A stretch of DNA of 64,000 nt from Watersipora subatra (taxonomy: Eukaryota > Bryozoa > Gymnolaemata > Cheilostomatida > Watersiporidae), in assembly GCF_963576615.1 (NCBI RefSeq), contig NC_088711.1:6882001-6946000 (forward strand). Reading direction: 5' to 3'. A program made the position numbers and the translations under genes. The notes beneath the pieces were generated by a model. It was not told the origin of the DNA, did not search any database, and saw only the letters and a list, made by a program, of their open reading frames with translations. Positions 32,901-44,600 of this stretch are shown here, in pieces. Positions within the stretch are counted from its first letter, which is position 1, and each line of letters begins with the position of its first letter.

Positions 32901-35900
32901 TAAAAGTTATGGTTTTTTTTATAATTTAAAATACAGCATTACTGTGCTGTGTACTCTCTAGTCATCTGGTGAAACCATTAAGTAGCGCTGAGTGAACTGG
33001 GGAGTTCACAAAGGCTCTATTACATATTTATATTCCCATGTCTACACAGTATTTGCATCTATCACTAGATGAGTGCTCTATTAACACATGTTATATAACA
33101 TCTTATTGTTCTGTATTGAAGTACTGGTGGCTCATACTGTACTTATAGCATTCCTCATCCCTCTTATCAACTCACATTCCTCTCTGGCACCTGATGGCTA
33201 TAAAATTGTTACATAATTCATGAGTGCTCAATTGTTGTTTTTGTTTTATAAAATATGTTAAATAGGTTTTTGAATAACTGATATGTTTTGATGTCATAAA
33301 GTTTTGGTCATTTCCCTCGCTATCTCTCCCTGGTAGTGCATTCATTTTAAAGTGCAGCAACTGTTTGTAGACTTTAAGCTGTTTACTACTGCTCTTGTGC
33401 AGCCAGTGAGTTAAATTCCACGGAGTAAAATTGTTTCAAACATAATTTGGTAGTATCATAGTGTCTGACTCGCGTGGAGGCTGGAGTTGTAAAGACGCGT
33501 TTTTGAATCTAAAGATTTTGTTTAACTCGAACTGTTTGTACAACCGGTTTGTTATGTGCTAGCTGGGAATAATACTTGTATCACTCAACTGTTGCTCAGC
33601 AATGTAATAAATGTTTCCCTCAGTTATTGGGCCGTTAGTCTCTTTTCAGACTGTTGCAAGACTTGTCAGTATTTTTATTTGATTTACATGCTGCCAAATA
33701 TTTAATAATTCTATAAGATGCGTAGTTAAGATACACAGATATGTTGTTATAGTACACAGATATGTAGTTATAGTACACAGATATGTTGTTATAGTACACA
33801 GATATGTTGTTATAGTACACAGATATGTAGTTATAGTACACAGATATGTTGTTATAGTACACAGATATGTTGTTATAGTACACAGATATGTAGTTATAGT
33901 ACACAGATATGTAGTTATAGTACACAGGTATGTAGTTATAGTACACAGATATTTAGTTATAGTACACATATATTTAGTTATAGTACACCGATATGTAGCT
34001 ATATTACACAGATATGTAGCTATATTACATAGATATGTAGCTATAGTACACAGATATGTAGCCATAATACATAGATGTGTAGTTATATTGCACAGATATG
34101 TATGTAGCCATAATACACAGATATGTAGCCATAATACATAGATGTGTAGCTATAGTACACAGATATTTAGCTATAGTACACAGATATTTAGCTATAGTAC
34201 ACAGATATGTAGCTACATTGCACAGATATGTAGCTATAGTACACAGATATAACAATAGTGTTATTGCTGCAGCTCCAAGAGCTCACTTGAGAGCCCACCA
34301 CTCAGTGCGAACAGCGGATCTTATGGCAGGGATGCAACTCAGAGTCATACTGTACAAGTCGAGCAGTTGACGGAGAGGATTCGTGATTGGTCTAGTCGAC
34401 CAGAGATTGTGCCTCCAAGGTGAGCTAACATAACCTAACAACGCTGCCAGTGTTTGGTGAATGCCAAGTGTAATCCCTTTACTATTTTAATGGCCCGAAA
34501 GAATGAGTCATAAAGGGCCAGTCAAATGCATTCGAAAGCAGCAATAGACAAAGTGCAGGAGACAAGCTGCCACACAAAATCCTTGGAGTGAAATAGGAGT
34601 TGGTCTGTCAGCTTCCCGCTTGTCATAAAACAATGATTGTGTGACCTCGCGCTATGCCTAGCCAATAACTAGTGCTTGTTTATATAAATTATTTATTACA
34701 TATATTGGTGTCAATATTGTATTAATTAAATTGGTAATAGTTAACATAGTCGTAATGCTTAAAATGCATATCAAATATTATGCCTTTTTATATTATGGAT
34801 TATGCCTTTTCGTTTATGTGGTTTGGGGATTCTGGCATCTTCAGTTGAAAAGTAGCAGTCCATGAGTAAGCTCCTCATTTGTATTCTCTGGTTTTTTTCT
34901 TGACTCGCCGAATAAAGTGTTTACTTGTTACAACCTCTCACTTTTCACATAAGGACCTGTTTCTGCTTGTCATTTGGCTTTTTTCGAGTCTGTGACTGGC
35001 ACTTAAAAACTGAATAAGACTGCTTCACGGTTTACAGCAGTGTTTGACGCAATTGGCTGCTAGGACCGGTACGGCTGGCGCAATGATTCTCAGAGATTGC
35101 TTTTTCAAATAATTAAATTAAAAATAATAACAAAGTCTTTATTATAGCATATAGTTGCTCAATATTATAAAAATGGAATCATTGAAAGAAATCCAGTTTT
35201 ATTCAAGCTTTGTAACATAGTAGAAATATCAAGGACAAAAAATTATGTATCTCTCATTTTATCTTTAGTACGTTCCAACCTGCAGGGTGCCAAAATTTTG
35301 TGATTCATCTGTGTACTAGTTACTCTGTGTACAGTGGAGGTTCTGACGTCATAGTATGTGCCTTTGTGTCTGACTTACTTCACGTAGTAGTTTATTGTAG
35401 GTATTAATATTTTAAACAAAACATATTTCCATCTACTACATAATTACGCAATCCTGTAACATGTGGTCACTCGCTTTGTTTTTATCAAAACGGTGAATAG
35501 CTTGGCTTCCTTCCATGTGTCTAGCAACCTTTGTTGTAAAATTCTAGTGACTACGGCTTGAAACATGATTATGAGCAGCCTATTAAGAAGAAAAAGCACC
35601 CATTGAGCGTGCGTAACACACGGGTAATGAAAGATGACTGGTTCAGCACAACGAGCATCTCCACACTCTTCATTACGCACTCAGCTTGCATTGTGATTGG
35701 ACTCCTGTGAGTTTGCCTGTCTCCTAGCAACAATGTTTTTAAACATAGAATACCATATGTTAATTCATCAATATAGTGTCTAGTTGAATTGTACCATTCA
35801 CCACCTGGGTGATAAATCACGCTCTGTAGCTAGGCATTACTTCTATGTTATATTTTTTTAAAGTCTGGTAGTCGATTTCACGTACATGTATATTGTTTCT

Positions 35901-38266
35901 AAAGGTGTGTCATGCGAAAGGTGTGAGTCAGTTTTTACCGTCTATTAAACACGTGCATTCAGATCATAAGTAGGTTTGGTAAGCGACTATCATTACCTTC
36001 AACTTTTGAAAACATTTGTTACCGTCTTCGACTATTATTCGGAAAAAATGGTCAATGATGACGTTGATGATAAACAGTTTTTCATAATTATCCAGTACGA
36101 GATCAGTTTGAAAAGCATGTTCTCCAGCTTAACAACAGAATAAAACTGTCATGGCCGATTGCCAAGGAGTTTTAAATAAAACGATATGAATTTTGAAGCG
36201 TGCCGTTCTTTAGCCTCGGATGCCAGCCAACCATCTAGAGTTTAATTACGTCACTGTAGAAAGCCTTAGTGAAACGGTAACCTTCAGAGTAGAGTGACGC
36301 TGCGTATACTCTAGCCTAGCCGATACATTTTGCTACGAATTGGATCTACTGATCAGAAACTTGCCGAATCATAAGTCGAGATTCCCCTTGCTTCTGTTCA
36401 ATTTCTAGATGATTATTAGATTATGCTATCCAATCAGAAAAAGACCTTAATACAGAGCGACTGTAGTTTCATGTAATCATGTAGATCAGTTTTATTTTAT
36501 CACATTTGACAGTATTTTTAGTCGTTGAAGTTTAATATCAAGTCTTGTCGTACAGAGTCCAATAGATCTCTGTTATCACAATCAACGCTTAAAACTCTTC
36601 CAGCTTTTTGAGTGCTCATAAACACTTTAGTTACAAATCATTATCGATAAAAAAGATACTACCTGCAGCAAGGTTATGTCAATATGTTATGTTAATATGT
36701 TATGTCAATATGTTATGTTAATATGTTATGTCAATATGTTATGTTAATATGTTATGTCAATATGTTATGTTAATATGTTATGTTAATATGTTATGTCAAT
36801 ATGTTATGTTAATATGTTATGTCAATATGTTATGTTAATATGTTATGTCAATATGTTATGTCAATATGTTATGTCAATATGTTATGTTAATATGTTATGT
36901 CAATATGTTATGTCAATATGTTATGTTAATATGTTGTCAATATGTTATGTTAATATGTCATGTTAATATGTTATGTCAATGGGCAACTTCCTGTAATATA
37001 TCTGAAAATACTACAAGAAATGCCTTGAAGTTAATGATGTAATTAAAAGTAACTATTTCTCTTCATCGAGTTGTTAAATTTCTTGTTTTTAGTATTGGCC
37101 ACTGAAATTTATTGCAGACCAGCTAATTGTCATAACGAATTACTTCTCCGCGCAATAACTTCTGGCACATATACATCTACTACATCAAAAAACCTCTTTT
37201 AGTGAGTTGAAATATTTATGAATAAATTTGCCAAACAATTAACAGGAAATGGATAATTGATGAAAAACAACTGTGTTATGTTATTGTTCAGTTGACTGTC
37301 CAATGATAACTTACGATTAGCACAGGTACAGTCAGTGAGCAACAGTATACAAAGGGAATTTGAAACTTACAAAGGGTTTGTAAAACTGCAATGCGTATGT
37401 GATCCTCAATATGCATCCAAAAGAGGCCCACATGAGGCATGATTGTGAAAGGGCATTGACCCGATGTTGATACTGTCAATCAGAATCCTCTTTTTTGCAA
37501 CGTGAACATTCTTGTCTTTTTCCATCCATTCTATGTGTGGCAGAACCCTGTCATGCATGTTTTGTATTATAAGTAGCCTTTTTATGGTAAGTCTGGCCGA
37601 CCACATACTGTCCTATTTGTGTCAATCAGTGGAATTACATCTTGACTGGTCTGGCCGAGTTTCACTGCGTGTCATCGATACAGCAATTCCAATTCTATGT
37701 AACTGGCATGTTTTTGTTAGTTGTTATTGAGTTAATTTTGTGTTTGCTAAAGTTTTTATGCTATGGTTAGTAGATATAACTTACTAATCATAGATCAAAG
37801 CATATCGGTACTATTTATGGCTCTGCTCAACCTCATATATGAAACTCCAGGACAAGGAATAATATTTATGACCAGAATGCCTCCGCGTGCTCTATACAAT
37901 ATACTGTGTTATATGGCACTGTTGGTCCTTGCACATCGCAGAGCAGCATCTACATTGTCTTTAAACAATTTCAATTTTGCTTCATGTTTGCCCGCAGGAG
38001 GGTAATGCATGTAGGTCAAGGAGATTAGATGTCAAATTAATCAATAGCTGTGATACCCCCTCCTTAGAATACATAGATTAGGGGATGTTGAAAACCATCC
38101 CTTGATATCATAATTGCTGTCACAAGATGATTTCTATTAATTAGAAAGCCAGCAGAATTATTATTAGCTGGACTTGTTTGTGTAGTCAAGTTGAATCTCA
38201 ATTATATAATGTAATTTTAGAGTGGGATTTTATTGCAACAGAAGTCCGAGGGTGATCCGAGGCTAG
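29988..38266 (+). CDS. BNIP3: BNIP3/BNIP3L-family mitophagy receptor (5 exons)
   Basis: Coding exons 29988-30045, 30365-30488, 34273-34419, 35548-35706 and 38221-38266 join in frame to 534 nt (177 residues; human BNIP3 194). BNIP3 proteins sit in the outer mitochondrial membrane and recruit LC3/GABARAP to drive mitophagy and cell-death responses. Visible signs are the LIR motif SWVEL at residues 21-25, the MLGDAQKESG segment, RDWSSRPEIVPP (matching WDWSSRPENIPP), KHPLSVRNTRVMK, and a single C-terminal membrane segment (~148-168) with GLLVG as the G-x3-G dimer motif. The usual Ser-His of that segment is Thr-His here. The last exon encodes only 15 residues, so its acceptor is the least certain junction. 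The stop lies 406 bp from the convergent EIF3I stop. Confidence 0.88.
31497..32325 (-). pseudogene. Broken remnant of a multicopy TE-associated coding family in BNIP3 intron 2
   Basis: On the minus strand an ATG near 32298 opens MGKTTSAEQMRKYRNKIRQ and soon meets a stop. A second piece (about 32210-32075) reads KSRTQLTEDQLEETREKAR with RVQHNRDRKK and is followed by GTATGT. A third (31712-31497) reads KEGDFVLTLLPEQKTSRHYV and ends in a stop. The order matches a family of invertebrate proteins I remember with SAERMRxYR-type basic repeats at the start and a GDFVLVxFxxKKxxxYYVG-type C-terminal domain. The central part is missing and the 5' part is interrupted. Assignment is from memory, with moderate certainty. 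Confidence 0.5.
33715..34250. repeat. 21-bp minisatellite just before BNIP3 exon 3
   Basis: About 25 copies of a unit with ACAGATATGTAGTTATAGTA, with variants TTGTT, TTTAG, AGCTA and AGCCATAATACATAG. It ends 23 bp before exon 3 (34273), so it fills the branch-point side of intron 2. Minus-strand ORFs here (Y-N-Y-I-S-V repeats) are artefacts of the unit length. Confidence 0.95.
36668..36982. repeat. 13-bp minisatellite in BNIP3 intron 4
   Basis: About 24 copies of TATGTTATGTYAA, with T and C variants at the variable base largely alternating. The plus ORF across it is an artefact. Confidence 0.9.
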
Positions 38267-38672
38267 GAGTATTTGTAGTGAAGAACGGTGAGAAACAAGT
38301 TCAAGGTCGGCACCTCTACTACCTGTATGATCAGTTACTACTGTACTAGTAGTCGTTAGTCATCAGCCACTACTTACATACAGGCAGCAATATATTCTCT
38401 TAAACAGCATGCTAATATCTTTTCCTAAGAAATGTTCATATATTTTGTACTGTTCATACGCATTACTATTTTACCCCAGCTTATTTAGGGTGTGCAATCA
38501 TATTTATTGGACACCGTAATATTATTATCGCTACTGAAATTTTTATCACTGGTGAAGGTGGTCAACACATGAATAATACAGTTCGAGTAAAAACGCATAT
38601 CGTGTATTTCATTGGATAGGACCTCATACAAGGATAGCAGTGAAAACAGGAAAACATCGCTCATTGGTTGCT
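38267..38672. other. Short spacer between convergent BNIP3 and EIF3I
   Basis: Only 406 bp separate the two stop codons, so the 3' UTRs must be short or overlap. There is no clear plus-strand AATAAA. A minus-strand AATAAA lies at 38503-38508. Confidence 0.5.
38503..38508 (-). terminator. Possible polyadenylation signal of EIF3I
   Basis: AATAAA on the minus strand, 165 bp after the EIF3I stop codon. Confidence 0.45.
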
Positions 38673-41600
38673 TTAGTAGTCAAAGTCAAAATCGTAATAG
38701 GAGGAGTCAAATCTGTGCACTCTGACATAGCCATCTTCTGCTCCACTGCTGTACCTAAAACGATTCAATCAAAATTTTGCAAAATCCATCTATAGACCAG
38801 CCATCCAGCTACAGGCAATAAGAAACTATACGCATGAGTGTCTTACAGCGAGACAAACAACTTTTGTCAAAGGAATTTGACGACCCATGAAACCATTATG
38901 TGGGCCAACACTGTTGACATAACAATGGAGAGACAGACAAGGCTCCAAAGAGCAGCAGTGTTTGGCACATTGCGGGCTGCTACGTGACATCCACCACGAC
39001 TAACTAACTGCCTTCTAGCACCATTTCCCAAACACTGCTATTAAAATAATTGTGTACATGTGCGAGGTAGCATACGTAAGAACTGCGTTGAAGTGATCTA
39101 GATAAGTGAGCCCTACATGGGGCCGACTCCTATTTTTTCTGACACCTGGCCTGCTGCCAATACAGCATCTATAAATGTTACCATCCCTAGAATTTCATCT
39201 TATAAGATGGGAACAGCACCTAACACCCCTGACCATGCATTCTATGTAATTTCACATAAATTCTGCAGTCTAGTATATGCTAGCCTACAAATATGTAGCA
39301 GGTGTTCAAGATGTGTGCTACAATTTCAAATGACCCTTCAATTGGGGTGTTGCAGACTCTAACGACTAACAGCTTTTTCACATAGAAGGTAATAGCAACA
39401 GCACAAGCTTGTCACAAGATAATCAATACAGTTGTGTGTCGACAGCAAACAGCTGCTAAAACCCTTGCCAAGACTGATACCTTGCTGCACGCTATATTCA
39501 TGAATGTTAAAAAGCCCGATGGGTTGTTTGCTTTGGCTCCGTGTTTTCATGCATGTCTACAAAGATCTTAAGGTGAGATAATAGAAACATTGATAGTTGA
39601 TCGGACAACTTTGTTTAATTTGGAGTAATGCATTTCTGAACATATTTGTTGATAATTTAGAGTACGTGCAGACCAATAGTAACACCTCTGCTCATACCTC
39701 ATGTATTCGCAGACCAATAGTAACGCCTCTGCTCATACCTCATGTACTCGCAGACCAATAGTAACGCCTCTGCTCATACCTCATGTATTCGCAGACCAAT
39801 AGTAACACCTCTGCTCATACCTCATGTATTCGCAGACCAATAGTAACACCTCTGCTCATACCTCATGTATTCGCAGACCAATAGTAACACCTCTGCTCAT
39901 ACCTCATGTATTCGCAGACCAATAGTAACACCTCTGCTCATACCTCATGTATTCGCAGACCAATAGTAACACCTCTGCTCATACCTCATGTATTCGCAGA
40001 CCATTGTTTGTGACTGAAATATCGCTCAAGTAATAAATTGCTAAAACCAATAAAAAAGTGTGTGATCTGCCAACAATGACTTGTCCTGCATTATGTCCAA
40101 GCTAGCAAACATTCACATGAACTGTAAAACTTGATTTATATGTGTTGTAATGAATTTAGCGACAGCTGTTGCTTAGAACCAATTTGAAAACATCATAAGT
40201 GGCTGTTACAGGCCAGTATTCCAAAAGTTATGTTAATAACAAACAAAAAACTTTTGATCTGTCGATTTCTTGCAAGAACCAAAAAACCTAATCACACTAG
40301 ACCTATAACGTTTGAAAAACTTTTAATATTAAATATAAATATTCTTCATTAATCTTTAATAAATAGACAAATCAACATTTGATACCCATTTCGATTATCT
40401 TGGTTTTTTTCAATTAGTTTCAATGAAACAAAATGGTTTGAACGTTTCTTCTTTCTATTGGGTGAATGTCTGTGAATCTTATTTAGTCAATCTCCATGCG
40501 TGTATACGATCCATAATGGTCATAGGAAAAGTTTACCAGAAGCCATGTAAATAGTGTTAAAGGTTGACTTGCAACAAAATTCACATTACCGTTATTTGAT
40601 ATCAAAAGATTCACCATGTCTTACTCCGCTGTGTTGTAGATGCAAAATATGTGGAAATGTGATTACAAGCTCTTAAAAGCTCAAAAACGAACAGTTAATC
40701 GCAGCCATCATCGTAGTTTGGAATCGCTTTATTTGGCTGACGTACACCAACAGTTTGGTTATTGTTTTGACACGTGATGTTATCACGTGAAATTAAAGGC
40801 CAATAAAAGGCTCAATATAAAACGTCTCGTAGCACTAGTTTATGACAAACACTTCGGGTTCTACCAAAAAGCCCATATAAAATATAAACAAATATAAATG
40901 TTTGCTACTTCACAGTATTGTTTCAGCCTTGTCTAATCATCTAGTCGTAATCTGATCATGTGACCCAGACTTTCTGCCAAATCGCGCGAACAGTTTCTGC
41001 AGTATTTTTCAACTATCGCAGGCGACCAACAGGCTCCTCATGTTCATCAGAGGATGATATGCACTTCTTCGAGCAAGGTTAAAAATTGAACTAATTTTTA
41101 TGGTAGGTTTTGAGATATCAGTTTTCAAAGTGACAACATTACAATAATGATGAAACAGGCACGTAAAGACAATAAACATGGTTTTATTGAATGTGTGAAG
41201 TATATTTGTGAAAATATTTCGATGAATGAGGTTGCATGAAAGTGTAAACAGAAGCCATCTGGTTCAGCTACCTCCCATTTGAGCCGTTTTGGAAATGGAT
41301 TTCAATCTACGAGGTTTTCGAGATAGCTGCGCGATTAACTGTTCGTTTTTAAGCTTTTATGAACTCGTAATCACATTTCCACATATTTTGCACCTGCAAC
41401 ACAGCAGAGTAAGACATGGTGAACTTTTTGATGCCAAATACCTGTAATGTGAATTTTGTTGTAAGTAAACCTTTAAATTTTTACGCTCTTTCTCAGCATG
41501 ACACATTTTCGATACAAACCTTTACTTAAAATTTTATTAAAACACAAATAGATTAACATCTGATGTTAATATTTAATATGACGTAATATTGGACATATAT

Positions 41601-44600
41601 AATATACATCATATGCCATACATATTATATATCATATATAATATATGATTGACACGACATAATATAACATGTGACATATTTTGATCAACATATGACGAAA
41701 TAACTTGTAATATACGGTATCCTCAGTTTTCCAAATCATTACAGTAGTGTCAGTGAAATCATTGCAGTATTGTCAGTGAAATCATTGCAGTATTGTCAGT
41801 GAAATCATTGCAGTATTGTCAGCAAAATCATTGCAGTATTGTCAGTGAAATCATTGCAGTATTGTCAGTGAAATCATTACAGTATTGTCAGTGAAATCAT
41901 TGCAGTATTGTCAGTGAAATCATTGCAGTATTGTCAGTGAAATCATTGCAGTATTGTCAGTGAAATCATTGCAGTATTGTCAGTAAAAATGGTAAAGCTA
42001 GTAAAGACTAATAAAACACATAGAAATATCAACTGATACAAAATATACATGCTAAGTTTAAATTTCACGTGATATAAGTTGTAAGTTACGCTGCATGTCT
42101 CTATCACTACCTCTCCATCTGAACCCATGCAATGTGAAGCCTACACATAAAGATGTCTTTAACATGAAGCAATATGAAAATGTTTTTACTGATTATTATT
42201 TTAATATGTTTTTTTACATAATCTTTGTTAAGTATTTATTAGTACATATGTACTTAATTTATTATCATTTGTTAGGATTATCTGGCTGTTAAACAAGTTA
42301 AATGAATTCCATACAGTGCATACAGTGACTTATACAAATAGTTAGTGCTTATGACAAATAGTTTTAACATCAGAACAAATAAACGTCGTGTATAAACGTT
42401 GTGTGTATGTGGATCACATTTGAAAGGCAGTCGTCGATGCTCAGCGAAATATTGGGAATGTTTGACAGCTGCAAACTTTCCCAACGTGTCCGCGCTGCTT
42501 TTTCGATGCCATCGATTCAGTTCACACAACGGACGATGAACACCGAAAGAAAAACGCTGACAAACGGCGGTACAGTATGAACCAGCCTTTAGAAATATCA
42601 AAAATTGTAATTAAAGATTGGGGTCAATATGTGAAAACACAGAAATGCATGTATTAAATATGCTCATAATGACAACAGCAATCATTCAGGGCAAAATATC
42701 GCCTCATCAAAATGGCCCTAGTGTTTAAACTAAAATAAAGCCAAAGATCATGGTATTAATAATACACAGACAGTGAATAGGCATCAATACTAGTTAGGTC
42801 AATGACACATCACAATGCGACTTCCCTGATAACTATACTAGTTGTGTCAGTCTATTGACATGCATCACCGCTGCTATGGGCTGTTTGGCAGGATCTATAA
42901 ACTTTAGCAAAATCTTAATATTCGAGACGATGATTATTACTATCTATGATTATTACTACTATGATTATCACTCTTAACATAATCCAACGAATCTTGACCC
43001 CAACTATTATTAATTCTGGCATTAATTTGTTTAATTTCACTTTTTAGAGGTCTGTATTGTAATGTCACCTTTTAACCTGCAAGTACTTTAATAAAATGAT
43101 GAGATTGGGCTAATACACCAAGCAGGAAATTGTGTAAGTTGAAGTATTGTATCAATTGACTGTTTCAGTACAGGTTTAAAGGTAGCTCTATTGCATAAAT
43201 ATAGCCAGAATTGTTGCACGACTGACAGCTCGCATAACCTCTGGAAAGCTATGAATATGAGAGTATGCCAGCACCAGAATTTGCTCAGAACAAGCTGTTT
43301 AACCCTGTTGGTGCTGAAACATTACTCGACAATTGAATTTGTCCATTCATTGCCAAGTGCAGCTGCATTTAGGAAAGCCCATTTAATTAAAAGTTAACTG
43401 ACAGCACAATTTGTTATTGAATTAACAGCAGCTGATAACATTACAAATTGATGTTTGCATGATATTTTTGTGTAACTTGACTAAATACCACGTTTTATTA
43501 GCATTTTCAAGCCATGAAAATGGATAGAAAGTTTCGCGACTTTTGCAAGATATCAACCGGAACCAGCTGCAATGCTTTCTAATTACCATAAAACCTCTAA
43601 TTGAATGCCACCTCTATTTGAAGGCCACCTCCATTTGACCGCCACTTTGACTATCTTTGATCTTTATGAACCCATAATGTCAAGTGATCAGTCAAAAAAT
43701 GTCCACAAAATCATATTAATAATGAATTGTTTACATTAATAGCAATTAATTTTCTCGTCCAACTCCAAAGCTTCTCACTTTTTTTTTAAAACCTTGAAAA
43801 CAACGCCATAGAAATTACTATTGTCTCAGGCTAATAGTAGCTTTTTGTTTAACACGGTCTTAATACTAATAATAATACTTAATAATAGTTTTGGGCCAAA
43901 GGTTACCTTTAGCGAGCGAACTTTTACGTGTTGCATTTGTGCTAAATGCAGCGCGTAAAAGTTTTGCTCTGCCAAACAATTGTTTGGACGTTAATATCGA
44001 CTAGTTCAGCAGTGCAGAAGAAGAGTTGAGGCCAGAAGACATTGTGGAAGGTATTGGACAACTTGAAAATGTTCGTTCCATCGAAAGCAACAATCAGAAC
44101 GCAGCTATCCGAGCAAACGATGGAAATAATATTGTTTAAAAAACCTTAATTCTTGTATCTGCGTGTAATATAAGTATGGTTCATTTATTTCACTTATTCC
44201 TGTATATATATTTGCATTATTTGATGGATTATCGCTATATAACTTATAAATATGCTGATTTATAGCATGTTATTTAATAACATCCTTGCGGCTATCTTAA
44301 CACGGCTTACAACGGATCGATGCTTATAACTCCAATTCCATTGCACATAAAAGGCTAGTTTTGGCTGCAAACTGTAGCAAACATATCAATGAGGGCAATG
44401 AGCTGTTACACAACCTTAGTAAATATAGATTTAAAATAAAAATATGGCTTCAAATTTAGAATGAAATAAAATTTAAAATGCCAACAAATTGTAAAGAAGG
44501 ACACAGGCTACCATATCATCGCAGGTCAATTGCAAGCAATAAATATCCACTGGTAGAGATATTTCTCAGTTTCTCTATACATATTTATTAAAGCACATAA

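Noticed and set aside
33635-34370. Minus-strand ORFs with Y-N-Y-I-S-V and T-Y-L-C-T-I repeats
   Set aside because: Same explanation: translation of a 21-bp intronic array in three frames.
38245-38352. Open frame with GDPRLGVFVVKNGEKQ as an alternative gene end
   Set aside because: The frame does not match the phase of BNIP3 exon 4 and resembles nothing I recognise; the other frame gives the expected glycine-rich helix end and a stop.
42278-42601. 107-residue minus ORF in the EIF3I last intron
   Set aside because: Composition is irregular, with no domain or splice context. It may be part of an old repeat.
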